NCBI GenBank assembly: GCA_021648725.1
Contig: JAKISF010000008.1
Span: 1-64,000, forward strand
Length of the DNA: 64,000 nucleotides
Source of the DNA: Bacteroidales bacterium
Lineage (GTDB): Bacteria; Bacteroidota; Bacteroidia; Bacteroidales; JAADGE01
Direction of reading: 5' to 3'
Part shown: piece after piece, positions 43,262 through 51,310 of the stretch
Position numbering within the stretch: position 1 is the stretch's first letter
How the letters are laid out: each line of letters starts with the position of its first letter
Position numbers and translations under genes: made by a program
The notes under the pieces: generated by a model
Database searches by the model: none
What the model saw: only the letters and a program-made list of their open reading frames with translations
What the model was told of the DNA's origin: nothing

Positions 43262-44299
43262 ATGAAAAATATATCATTCCCGATTTTTATATTAACATCT
43301 TTTTTTATAACCGTTTTATTATCTTGTAGCTCAGGAGGAAGCAGTAAAAAAGAATTAGCAAAAAATACGGTATTAAATGCTGAAAACGAAACAGAAGCAC
43401 TTTTTGATTTTTTTGAGAAATCAGGCAGTTATATTAATTCACCACAAATACCGGCACTTGTTTTTGCCGATGATGTTTTCGAAAACATTAGGGAATATAA
43501 ATTAATCGACATTCGAAACACAATTGAATACTTATCCGGACATATTGAAAGTGCTGAAAACATTAAGCCGAAAGATATTATTAATTATATGAAGTTTGGT
43601 ATTTCTGCCGTAAGTTTTGAGAAAATTGTAATTATCAGTAATTCCGGATTTGATGCTTCGTATGTAACTTCAGTGTTGAGGCTTTTAGGTTATAATAATG
43701 TCTTTGCGTTAAAATACGGAATGAGTTCATGGAATAAAGAATTTGCAAATGAATATTGGAATAATAATCTCTCAAGTAAATATGTTTCAACTTTAGAAAC
43801 AGCCAAAAATGAAATTCCTGAAAAAAATAACTATCCGACCATAACAACGGGAAAAACAACAGCCTATGAAATACTTGAAGTAAGAGCTCGTCAATTGTTA
43901 GACTCTTTAAATTTCAGAATAACGGCAGATTCTTTGTATAGCAATATTTCAAAATATTTTATTGTAAATTACTGGCCTAATTTCCAGTATGAAAAAGGGC
44001 ATATTCCCGGGTCATTTCAATATACGCCGAGAAAATCGTTAACTAAAGATTCCCTTTTGCTGACTTTGCCCGTTAACAAACCCATTGTGTTATATGAATA
44101 TACCGGACATCACTCTTCATTTGCCGCCGCATATTTGCAAATATTAGGATATGACTCTTATGTTTTGGATTACGGAACAAACGCAATTATGTATTCTCAA
44201 TTAGCAAGCAAAAAAATAGGGCGTATTTTTAATATGAAGTCGGTAAATAACTATTCTGTTGTTACAGGGCAGAAAAAAAGGAGAAGGTCAGGATTTTAA
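43262..44299 (+). CDS. Lipoprotein with two degenerate rhodanese domains
   Basis: A 345-residue protein with lipobox Cys22 (VLLSCSSGG), which is its only cysteine. The first rhodanese domain is about 65-165 (LIDIRNTIEYLSGHI, loop ISNSGFDASY). The second is about 210-320 (KGHIPGSFQYTP, loop YEYTGHHSSFAAAY). Both loops lack Cys: Ser in the first, Glu in the second. The C-terminus VVTGQKKRRRSGF resembles the tails of the two preceding proteins without the terminal Cys. Last gene of the sulfur operon. It probably binds a sulfur compound or a partner in the periplasm without catalysing transfer. Confidence 0.8.
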   Translation: MKNISFPIFILTSFFITVLLSCSSGGSSKKELAKNTVLNAENETEALFDFFEKSGSYINSPQIPALVFADDVFENIREYKLIDIRNTIEYLSGHIESAENIKPKDIINYMKFGISAVSFEKIVIISNSGFDASYVTSVLRLLGYNNVFALKYGMSSWNKEFANEYWNNNLSSKYVSTLETAKNEIPEKNNYPTITTGKTTAYEILEVRARQLLDSLNFRITADSLYSNISKYFIVNYWPNFQYEKGHIPGSFQYTPRKSLTKDSLLLTLPVNKPIVLYEYTGHHSSFAAAYLQILGYDSYVLDYGTNAIMYSQLASKKIGRIFNMKSVNNYSVVTGQKKRRRSGF

Positions 44300-44323
44300 A
44301 GTAACGGATATGATAAAAAGTTG

Positions 44324-44887
44324 TTAAACCGTCATAATTTCTTTTTCTTTTTCGCTGATAATACTTGCAACCTTTTTTACGCTTGCATCAATTTGTTCCT
44401 GAACTTTTGCCTCTGCTCTTTTTTGCTCGTCTTCCGACAAGCCGTCTTCTTTTAATTGTTTAAAGCCGTCCATTGCTTCTTTTCTTGCACTTCTCAGGCT
44501 AATTTTACAGTTTTCTTCTTCTGCTTTTACAAATCTTACCAGTTCTTTTCTTCTCTCTTCCGTTAAGGGCGGAACATTAATCATAATTCGTTCTCCGTTG
44601 TTTTGCGGATTAAAACCTAAATTTGCTTTTTGGATTTCTTTCTCAATTATAGGAATCATAGATTTGTCCCAAGGTTGTATAACAATAGTTTGGGCATCCA
44701 TTGTTCCTACATTAGCAATTTGATTCAATGGTGATTGCTGCCCGTAGCTTTCAACTGTTATCCCCGAAAGCATATGAGGATTTGCTTTTCCGGCTCTTAA
44801 TTTCGCCAATTCGTTCTGCAAATAATCTATTGCTTTGTTTATACTTTCTTCAAGAATTTCAAATTGCATTTGGACGTCTTCATTCAT
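44324..44887 (-). CDS. frr: Ribosome recycling factor
   Basis: A 187-residue protein matching RRF over its whole length, including LAKLRAGKANPHML, GERIMINVPPLTEERRKELV and the C-terminal helix. I chose ATG 44887 (NEDVQMQFEILEES) because it gives the normal family length. An upstream ATG at 44935 lies before the promoter box at 44914-44921. The protein splits post-termination ribosomes together with EF-G. It is convergent with the sulfur operon, only 24 bases from its end. Confidence 0.96.
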   Translation of the reverse strand: MNEDVQMQFEILEESINKAIDYLQNELAKLRAGKANPHMLSGITVESYGQQSPLNQIANVGTMDAQTIVIQPWDKSMIPIIEKEIQKANLGFNPQNNGERIMINVPPLTEERRKELVRFVKAEEENCKISLRSARKEAMDGFKQLKEDGLSEDEQKRAEAKVQEQIDASVKKVASIISEKEKEIMTV

Positions 44888-44913
44888 TATATTAATATTT
44901 TTGTTATTTTCCG

Positions 44914-44921
44914 CAAATTTA
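44914..44921 (-). promoter_or_regulatory. Promoter -7 box TAAATTTG for frr
   Basis: Exact TAnnTTTG match on the minus strand, 26 bases upstream of the frr ATG. It excludes the upstream ATG at 44935 as the start. Confidence 0.55.
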
Positions 44922-44976
44922 ACAAAAACAAGCAAATAATTTAAACAAAAAAAAATAAATGATGTTAAAATTTACT

Positions 44977-45963
44977 TTAAAAAGTGTAATTTACAGATAT
45001 TATAATAGTTATTAAAAGGAATATTGTAAAAAGAAGTTCAGCAAAAAGCCTTTTTTTGATATTAATAAAAAACCTGCCGAAAGGAATTGTTAATGCAACA
45101 GCAAGAATCGGTAAAATATTATTAATCAAATCAGGTTTGAGAAAACATATTCCGGCAGAAAGCAAAAAGATAAAGAAAAATATTTTGTAATAGTCCTGGG
45201 TATCAGCTTCAAAAGTTTTGAACCTGCCTATAATTTGCAGTGTAGAAATTAAAGAAAAGAAAGAAATATAACTTCCCGCAATAATTTGATATGTTGAATA
45301 ATTTGCAGATTCCGATTTTTCCGAAAAGAATTTAAATACATCATAAAAAAAATCGAAGTTCGAAAAAATAAAAAAATATACAGAAGAGAAAATAAAAAAA
45401 GGAAGCAACAAACCTATGGCAGATGATGCCAATTCTCGCCACTGTCCGGTTCTGAGAACAAATAATCCGAAAAAAACAACAAGGATTAAGAAAACCGTGT
45501 TTACCCAAAATAAGAAACCGATTGAGATTAACATTCCGGCATTCAGAAAATCAAATATAGCAACTTGTTTTCTTAAAGTTTTAAAAATAATATTCAATGC
45601 AAGCAAAAAGAAAAATAAAGCAATTAAAACAGAAAGGTTGCCGGACAATGAAGAGCTTAAGCCGAGAAAAATTAAAAAAACAAAACCGATATAATAATTG
45701 TTGGGTTTGCAAATTTTAGACGAAATTACTAATCGATTAAATATAATTCCGTTTAACATAAGAAACAACGCTGATAAAACCTTATAGAAAACAACAAAAA
45801 AACTTCCTTGAATAATCAGCAACAGTTGTTTATAAAAAAGAATTTGTGTTTCGGCAGTAATATTATTAATCAAAGTTTTAGGAATTGCCGAAGAAAAAAG
45901 ACCGGCAAGCAAAGGAAAAAGAATAAACATTAATATGTTATTATTCTGAAAAAACCTAAGCAT
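44977..45963 (-). CDS. DUF6427 family membrane protein
   Basis: A 328-residue integral membrane protein with about ten helices and the N-terminal segment MLRFFQNNNILMFIL typical of DUF6427 proteins of Bacteroidota. The motif VLRTGQWRELASSAIGLLLPFF in the middle is conserved in the family. No catalytic residues are known and the function is unestablished. In other Bacteroidota it is often near cell-division or phosphoribosyltransferase genes; here it precedes frr. It starts after a strong terminator, so it is probably transcribed on its own. Confidence 0.8.
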   Translation of the reverse strand: MLRFFQNNNILMFILFPLLAGLFSSAIPKTLINNITAETQILFYKQLLLIIQGSFFVVFYKVLSALFLMLNGIIFNRLVISSKICKPNNYYIGFVFLIFLGLSSSLSGNLSVLIALFFFLLALNIIFKTLRKQVAIFDFLNAGMLISIGFLFWVNTVFLILVVFFGLFVLRTGQWRELASSAIGLLLPFFIFSSVYFFIFSNFDFFYDVFKFFSEKSESANYSTYQIIAGSYISFFSLISTLQIIGRFKTFEADTQDYYKIFFFIFLLSAGICFLKPDLINNILPILAVALTIPFGRFFINIKKRLFAELLFTIFLLITIIISVNYTF

Positions 45964-45986
45964 AAAATAATATTGTTAACATTTAT

Positions 45987-46037
45987 ATAAAAAGACTGCT
46001 TCAATATTAATAAAAAGTTTTGAAACAGTCTTTTTTT
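45987..46037 (-). terminator. Strong intrinsic terminator (likely bidirectional)
   Basis: AAAAAGACTG-C-TTCAA pairs with TTGAA-A-CAGTCTTTTT across a short AT loop, giving Ts on both strands. It follows the 86-residue protein gene (minus strand) by 31 bases. Confidence 0.8.
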
Positions 46038-46068
46038 AAGAAATTATTAGAGTTTGCTTTAAATCTTA

Positions 46069-46329
46069 TTATTTAGTAGCAGCCCATTTTCTTATTTCAG
46101 TTCTGAACCAAGCATCAGCTTCGTCAGTCCATTTAAAATTATCACGAATATAAGACACTGTATCTTTTTCAACATCTGTATATTTTCCGCCGTCTCTTAC
46201 TTCGGCAAATAATTTTTCGGCATCAGCCTTTGAAATTCTTCCGTCACCTTGTCCTTTTACTAATTTTTCAGCTGTCTCTAACAGTTCTTTGTCGTATTTT
46301 TTACCGTCAATTTCTGTGTAATAACTCAT
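46069..46329 (-). CDS. Conserved small protein with EF-hand-like segment
   Basis: An 86-residue soluble protein (start chosen at MSYYTEIDGKKYD). The upstream ATG at 46359 sits inside a promoter box. VKGQGDGRISKADAEKLFAE looks like half of an EF-hand (D-x-R/S spacing with a following helix). KYTDVEKDTVSYIRDNF and WTDEADAWFRTEIRKWAA form further helices. It is rich in Asp, Glu and Lys and has no Cys. I recall near-identical small proteins in other bacteria but no established function. Monocistronic with a strong terminator, so it is probably well expressed. Confidence 0.7.
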   Translation of the reverse strand: MSYYTEIDGKKYDKELLETAEKLVKGQGDGRISKADAEKLFAEVRDGGKYTDVEKDTVSYIRDNFKWTDEADAWFRTEIRKWAATK

Positions 46330-46356
46330 AATGTTTTTTTTGATTAATATTAAGCC

Positions 46357-46364
46357 CAAAATTA
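46357..46364 (-). promoter_or_regulatory. Promoter -7 box TAATTTTG (minus strand)
   Basis: Exact TAnnTTTG match upstream of the 86-residue protein gene (start 46329). It overlaps the longer possible start at 46359. Confidence 0.5.
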
Positions 46365-46448
46365 AACAAATATTTTATAAAAAAAAAGCTTGTTCTGAAA
46401 ACAAGTTATAAAGCAATTAATTTTGAAAGACTTCTAAAAAAAAATATG

Positions 46449-46456
46449 TAGCTTTG
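46449..46456 (+). promoter_or_regulatory. Promoter -7 box TAGCTTTG for rpoN
   Basis: Exact TAnnTTTG match, 32 bases upstream of the rpoN ATG. No TTG at the expected 17-19 base spacing. Confidence 0.5.
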
Positions 46457-46488
46457 CACCTTTATTTAAAGATTTTATATTCTAATCA

Positions 46489-47958
46489 ATGTTAAAGCAG
46501 AGCCTCAATCAAAAAATGTTGCAACGATTATCTCCGCAACAAATTCAACTGATTAAGTTGTTGGAGCTTCCTGCTTTGCAATTGGAACAGAGAATAAAAA
46601 AGGAGATTGAAGAAAACCCGGTTTTAGAAGAAGGTAATTCAGAGGAAGAATATTTAAAAGAAGAAGCAAGCCCTGACAAGGAGGAGCCGGAAAAAGAATA
46701 TGATGATGAGTTTTCTATTGATGATTATATAAACGATGATGATATTCCGTCATACAAGCTAAATACAAATAACTATTCAAAAGACGATAAAGTAATTGAT
46801 ATCCCTTATTCGGAAGGATTTTCTTTGCAAGAACATTTGCTTGAGCAATTAAGTTTACAAAAGCTGACTGAAAAGGAGGAGTTCTTTGCTCGATATTTAA
46901 TCGGAAGTTTAGATGAGTCAGGATATTTACGAAGAGAAGCCGATGCAATTGTTGATGATTTAGCATTTTCACAGAATATAACAACAACTGTTGAAGAATT
47001 AGAAATTGCATTAAAAATAATACAAGACTTAGATCCTACGGGCATAGGAGCTCGAAGTTTACAGGAAAGTTTATTGCTTCAAATTGAAAAAAAAATAGCG
47101 TCAAATGAAAATAATTTAAAAGTTTTAGAAAATGCTCATAAAATATTAAAAGATTATTTTGATGAATTTTCAAAAAAGCATTACTCAAAAATTATTAAAC
47201 GCTTAGATATTTCCAGCAACGACGTAAAAGATGCAATTGGAATAATTGTTAAACTGAACCCGAAACCCGGCGGAAACTTTTCTTCATCTTTAAATAAAAC
47301 AGCACAGCAAATTACACCTGATTTTATTTTGAAAATTATTGACGGAGAACCTATTATTTCTTTAAATTCAAAAAATATTCCGCCTTTACGTGTAAGCCGA
47401 ACTTATGCAGAAATGCTTAAGGGCATGAAGGAACAAAAAGAAAAACCTACAAAATCAGAAAAACAAGCAGTGGGTTTTGTTAAACAAAAATTAGATTCGG
47501 CAAAATGGTTTATTGAAGCAATAAAACAAAGACAAAATACACTTCTTTCAACAATAAATGCAATAATCGGGTTTCAGGCAGAATATTTTATCGGAGGTGA
47601 CGAAACAAAGTTAAGACCGATGATTTTAAAAGATATTGCAGACTTAACAAATTTAGACATATCAACTATTTCAAGGGTTGCAAACAGCAAATATATTCAA
47701 ACCCACTTCGGTATTTTGCCTCTTAAGTTTTTCTTTTCGGAAGGAATGGAAACACAAGACGGCGAAACAGTTTCGACAAGAGAAATAAAAAGAATTTTGC
47801 AAGAATGTATTGACAGCGAAGATAAAAAGAAACCTTTAACAGACGAAAAGTTGGCTCAAATATTACAAGAAAAAGGTTATAAAATTGCAAGGCGAACTGT
47901 TGCAAAATATCGTGAACAGTTAGATATTTTAGTTGCTCGTTTAAGAAAAGAATTATAG
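46489..47958 (+). CDS. rpoN: RNA polymerase sigma-54 factor
   Basis: A 489-residue RpoN. Glutamine- and leucine-rich region I begins MLQRLSPQQIQLIKLLELP (about 10-28), an acidic region II follows (about 45-85), then the core-binding domain (about 100-300). The DNA-binding part carries the RpoN box ARRTVAKYRE (about 467-476) close to the C-terminus. It directs RNA polymerase to -24/-12 promoters with AAA+ activators, none of which is encoded in this window. It is followed after two bases by a PAP2-like membrane gene. Confidence 0.96.
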   Translation: MLKQSLNQKMLQRLSPQQIQLIKLLELPALQLEQRIKKEIEENPVLEEGNSEEEYLKEEASPDKEEPEKEYDDEFSIDDYINDDDIPSYKLNTNNYSKDDKVIDIPYSEGFSLQEHLLEQLSLQKLTEKEEFFARYLIGSLDESGYLRREADAIVDDLAFSQNITTTVEELEIALKIIQDLDPTGIGARSLQESLLLQIEKKIASNENNLKVLENAHKILKDYFDEFSKKHYSKIIKRLDISSNDVKDAIGIIVKLNPKPGGNFSSSLNKTAQQITPDFILKIIDGEPIISLNSKNIPPLRVSRTYAEMLKGMKEQKEKPTKSEKQAVGFVKQKLDSAKWFIEAIKQRQNTLLSTINAIIGFQAEYFIGGDETKLRPMILKDIADLTNLDISTISRVANSKYIQTHFGILPLKFFFSEGMETQDGETVSTREIKRILQECIDSEDKKKPLTDEKLAQILQEKGYKIARRTVAKYREQLDILVARLRKEL

Positions 47959-47960
47959 AT

Positions 47961-48611
47961 ATGGCGGAAAAACTTGCAAAATTTTTGTCTTTTATTTTTC
48001 ATCCTTTGTTGTTGCCGACATTTGCAATTATTTTAATGTTTTTTTTCCCTTCGTATTTATCTCATTATCAATACGCATACAAAAAAGCAATTGTGCTGGT
48101 TGTTTTTTTATCGACATTTATTTCTCCCTTACTGGTAATGCTTATTTTACTAAATTTAAGAGTAATTTCAGATATATCGTTACCCGACAGAAAAGAGCGA
48201 TATTACCCTTTTGCAATTGTTACGATGATATACATAACTGCATATTTTATCACAGTTAACTTACCCTTAGGGATTCCCTCTAATATCAGCGAATTCGTAT
48301 TAATGTCTTCCGTAATTATTTTATTTGTTCTTTTTGTAAACCTTAAAATAAAAGTAAGTGTGCACATGGCAGGTATCGGAGGTTTTTTAGGTTTTTTTTA
48401 TGTCTTTTTTCTTAAAGAAAGTTTAAATGAGGTATTGTTTACCTTTATGAATTTTGAGTTTACTGCTGTTTATTTTTTTTCAATCTTAATTTTAATTGCA
48501 GGAATAACAGCAACGGCAAGGCTTATTTTAAAAGCACACACCTTTAAAGAAATAGGCTTAGGTTTTTTTCTCGGTTTATCAGTAAGCATTGTAACGGCAT
48601 TTTTAATATAA
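47961..48611 (+). CDS. PAP2-like membrane protein
   Basis: A 216-residue protein with six membrane helices. DRKERYYPF, KVSVHMAGIGG and ARLILKAHTFKEIGLG lie where type-2 phosphatidic-acid phosphatases have K-x6-RP, PSGH and SR-x5-H-x3-D. The motifs are degenerate (no SGH, no final Asp), so it may be a non-catalytic relative. Directly downstream of rpoN (two-base gap), an arrangement probably conserved in related Bacteroidota. Function unknown. Confidence 0.55.
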   Translation: MAEKLAKFLSFIFHPLLLPTFAIILMFFFPSYLSHYQYAYKKAIVLVVFLSTFISPLLVMLILLNLRVISDISLPDRKERYYPFAIVTMIYITAYFITVNLPLGIPSNISEFVLMSSVIILFVLFVNLKIKVSVHMAGIGGFLGFFYVFFLKESLNEVLFTFMNFEFTAVYFFSILILIAGITATARLILKAHTFKEIGLGFFLGLSVSIVTAFLI

Positions 48612-48716
48612 TTTAAGTTTGTAAGCTAAATGTTATATAATAATTGCAGAGAAAATAGATGTAACAAAAAATTATAAATCTTATATCGAACTCAGGTTAT
48701 AAGGTAAAAATTATGT

Positions 48717-50222
48717 TTATTCCGATAACCATCCGAAGTTTGTTCTGCGTATTATAAACATTTGTTCGGGGTCATATTTTTTTGATATTTCTGAAAACTT
48801 GCTGTCTTTTTCAGCAGCATCCAAAAGATATTTATTGTTGCCTATTTCTAATAATGCAATTACGGACTTGAATTGGTTAATTTGTGAGATATTTTTATCT
48901 AATATTTCATTATCAAACGTGTTTGCAAGTACAGGATAAACTTTTAAACCTGCTTTTTTTAATAAATGCATTAACACAAAATTTATTTCGGCGGAAGTTC
49001 CGGTTCCTTCGTCAAAGTATAAACCGACATTATTCAATTTTACGGAAGCACCAATTTTTCCGTACATCTTTTTAATAAAACTGTCGGACACATCAGCATA
49101 AATAGAATATTTATTATTCCATTTCATCTTTTTTCTGACAAAATTATATATTGCCTCAGCTTTTTCCCGTTCTGTTTGCTTGTTTTCAATCACAGAATCA
49201 ATTATAGATTTACAATTCCAATATTTTATTAGTGCTAACCCGAAATTTTTTCCGTATAAAAGATTTTCGTTTAGTTCTGACCAAGAGGGAAGGTAGTATA
49301 TTACATAGGGAGCAGGGTAGCTTAGGTTTTTTCTTTGTACGGGGGTTCTTCTGTCATAGTCAGACCATGTTGTAATCATTAAAGCTTTTGTCAACTTTTC
49401 CCATGAATAATCTGAAGGTTCGGCTGTTATTCTTTTTAAGTGAATATTTATTTTTTCCTCATCCTTTTTATTTTGAAGTACGGGCATATATTTATTTACA
49501 AATCGGTATTCTTTTCCTGAAAGGTCCATAAAAGCAGAATATGTATTTCTGTTTATTTTGTATTTATAGCTTATCAGTTTATCATAAAAAGAAGAATCTT
49601 TTACCGGAAGTTCTTCAATGTTTTTGACAGAGAAAACATATTTGAATTTTTGCGGAATTTTTGCTCTGAATTCACTGTATATTACCGGAATTTTTGATTG
49701 AAAATGCCAAGAATCCGGTTTAATTAATTTTAGTGTAGGAATTGTAATAATATATTCAAGAATTGAGCCGATTTTAGCATTCGGAAATTCAAATTCGGCA
49801 TTTTTAATACATCTTACAGAGTCTGTTATTTTTATATCCCTGTTTTTTACTTTTGACACAATTATTTGCCCTGTTTCATCAATGTTATGTGTTACGGCTT
49901 TTACGTAATACGATTGTTCTCCGAAGTATTGCTCACAACTCATATCGTTATAGGAAAACTTTATTTTTGCATATTTCAAACCGGCTTCATTTAATATTTT
50001 AATTCTTACATGCCTTTTTCTAAAAAGAAACAGATTTTCGCCGTTAGGGTTAATGTCAAAATACATTTGACCGTAATCGTATAAAACAACTGCTGATGCA
50101 CCTTTATATTCTTTAAGCTCAATTTCCTCTTTTGTGAGTTTCTTCCATTTTATCGGGTCTTTTTGAGCTATAGCCGTTAATGAAAGAAAAATAAGTAAAA
50201 TATAAATTTGAGCCTTTTTCAT
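48717..50222 (-). CDS. DUF3857/transglutaminase-like secreted protein without catalytic Cys
   Basis: A 501-residue protein. ATG 50222 is chosen because it gives a signal peptide (KKAQIYIL..LTAIAQ). An N-terminal DUF3857-type beta domain (about 45-270) is followed by a transglutaminase-like domain (about 340-480: AEAIYNFVRKKMKWN, then GTGTSAEINFVLMHLLKKAGL). The catalytic Cys position reads GTGTSAEIN, with Ser. Probably exported to the periplasm as a binding module. Last gene of the six-gene ECF-sigma operon, 59 bases after the GldM-C-like gene. Confidence 0.8.
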   Translation of the reverse strand: MKKAQIYILLIFLSLTAIAQKDPIKWKKLTKEEIELKEYKGASAVVLYDYGQMYFDINPNGENLFLFRKRHVRIKILNEAGLKYAKIKFSYNDMSCEQYFGEQSYYVKAVTHNIDETGQIIVSKVKNRDIKITDSVRCIKNAEFEFPNAKIGSILEYIITIPTLKLIKPDSWHFQSKIPVIYSEFRAKIPQKFKYVFSVKNIEELPVKDSSFYDKLISYKYKINRNTYSAFMDLSGKEYRFVNKYMPVLQNKKDEEKINIHLKRITAEPSDYSWEKLTKALMITTWSDYDRRTPVQRKNLSYPAPYVIYYLPSWSELNENLLYGKNFGLALIKYWNCKSIIDSVIENKQTEREKAEAIYNFVRKKMKWNNKYSIYADVSDSFIKKMYGKIGASVKLNNVGLYFDEGTGTSAEINFVLMHLLKKAGLKVYPVLANTFDNEILDKNISQINQFKSVIALLEIGNNKYLLDAAEKDSKFSEISKKYDPEQMFIIRRTNFGWLSE

Positions 50223-50281
50223 GGTTTTTGGTTTCTTTAATTTACTCAATAACTATACCGTGTTCTTATATTGAATTCATG

Positions 50282-51310
50282 CTAATAAATTATGAACCCA
50301 AGAGGTTTTAATTCAATAATTTTATTGTCAGCCATTTTAACTTTAATGTTTTTAATGAAGAGTTGCTCTCCTTCTTTTAAACCTTTAATAACTTCTTTTT
50401 GAGAATACGTAAATTTACAATTATTTGACATCTTTCCCGAAATCCCTAACAGTTTATTTGAAACTGTAAAGTTTATAATTTTGTATTTTTCGGGATTAGG
50501 GATATTGCCGAGATGTAAATCAAGCTCGTTAATGTTTAATAAATCAGATTTATATATTAAGCCTCCGGTGTTTCCGTTTAAGCCGGCATAGGGGATGGGC
50601 ATTTTCTCAACAATAAATTCCTTTGATATTTCACCTTTTATATTCCCGGTGCTGTCAATTGTCTGTGCTGTTATTTTAATTGTTCCGATTGTATCGGGAA
50701 TAACTGTATATTTTCCGTTTTGGCCTTCAACTGTTCCTTGATTCGAGAAAACATGAACACTGCAATTAGGCTCATCTATATATGCAATATAAAGAGGGTT
50801 TTCAATTCCGACATATAATTTTTCGGGAAATTGGGTTTCTTTAACATTTGTAGAGTCATTAACAACCATTGAGAGAATTGCTGCTGCACAACCGGCTTTT
50901 CCTTCAATAAACGACATTAATATTTGATATGTGTCTGTTTCTTCACATTCAAAATCGAATGATTTATTGTATTTTAAACCTTCTAAATCGTATGTACTGC
51001 CCAATAATTTATCTTTTTTGTATAATTGCAATATAAGTTGACCGCTGTATTCTTTTGCATTTACGACATTAAACCTGTATGTTGTGCTGTCTTTTAAAAA
51101 AGTCGAGTATTTTGCTACTCTTACCGGTCTGTTTGCTTTTCCTTTTTTAAATTTCACTTTATATTCTTTTAAAAAAACAGCATCGTGTCCGCTTTCGAAA
51201 ATTGCCTGTTTTACAAGAGTGTCATTGCACTGAGCAACAGTGTTTTGGGGTGCAAAAACATTCAATAACATTATAAACAGAAAAATGAGATATATTTTAT
51301 AAGTGTTCAT
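50282..51310 (-). CDS. Secreted protein with GldM-like C-terminal domains
   Basis: A 342-residue protein with a signal peptide (about 1-27, ending TVAQ). Residues about 30-155 form an unassigned beta-rich, Cys-containing domain. From YVGIENPLYIAY to the end it follows the GldM/PorM C-terminal pattern: GTVEGQNGKYTVIPDTIGTIKITAQT, VEKMPIPYAGLNG, then a last beta domain. GldM forms the periplasmic shaft of the type IX secretion motor, but it has a membrane helix and extra domains missing here. Its start overlaps the STN gene's stop by four bases. Function unknown; probably a periplasmic or surface binding protein. Confidence 0.65.
   Translation of the reverse strand: MNTYKIYLIFLFIMLLNVFAPQNTVAQCNDTLVKQAIFESGHDAVFLKEYKVKFKKGKANRPVRVAKYSTFLKDSTTYRFNVVNAKEYSGQLILQLYKKDKLLGSTYDLEGLKYNKSFDFECEETDTYQILMSFIEGKAGCAAAILSMVVNDSTNVKETQFPEKLYVGIENPLYIAYIDEPNCSVHVFSNQGTVEGQNGKYTVIPDTIGTIKITAQTIDSTGNIKGEISKEFIVEKMPIPYAGLNGNTGGLIYKSDLLNINELDLHLGNIPNPEKYKIINFTVSNKLLGISGKMSNNCKFTYSQKEVIKGLKEGEQLFIKNIKVKMADNKIIELKPLGFIIY

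Noticed and set aside
46426-46488. -33 element for rpoN from TTG at 46423-46425
   Set aside because: Spacing to the -7 box is 23 bases, outside the usual 17-19, so only the -7 box is reported.
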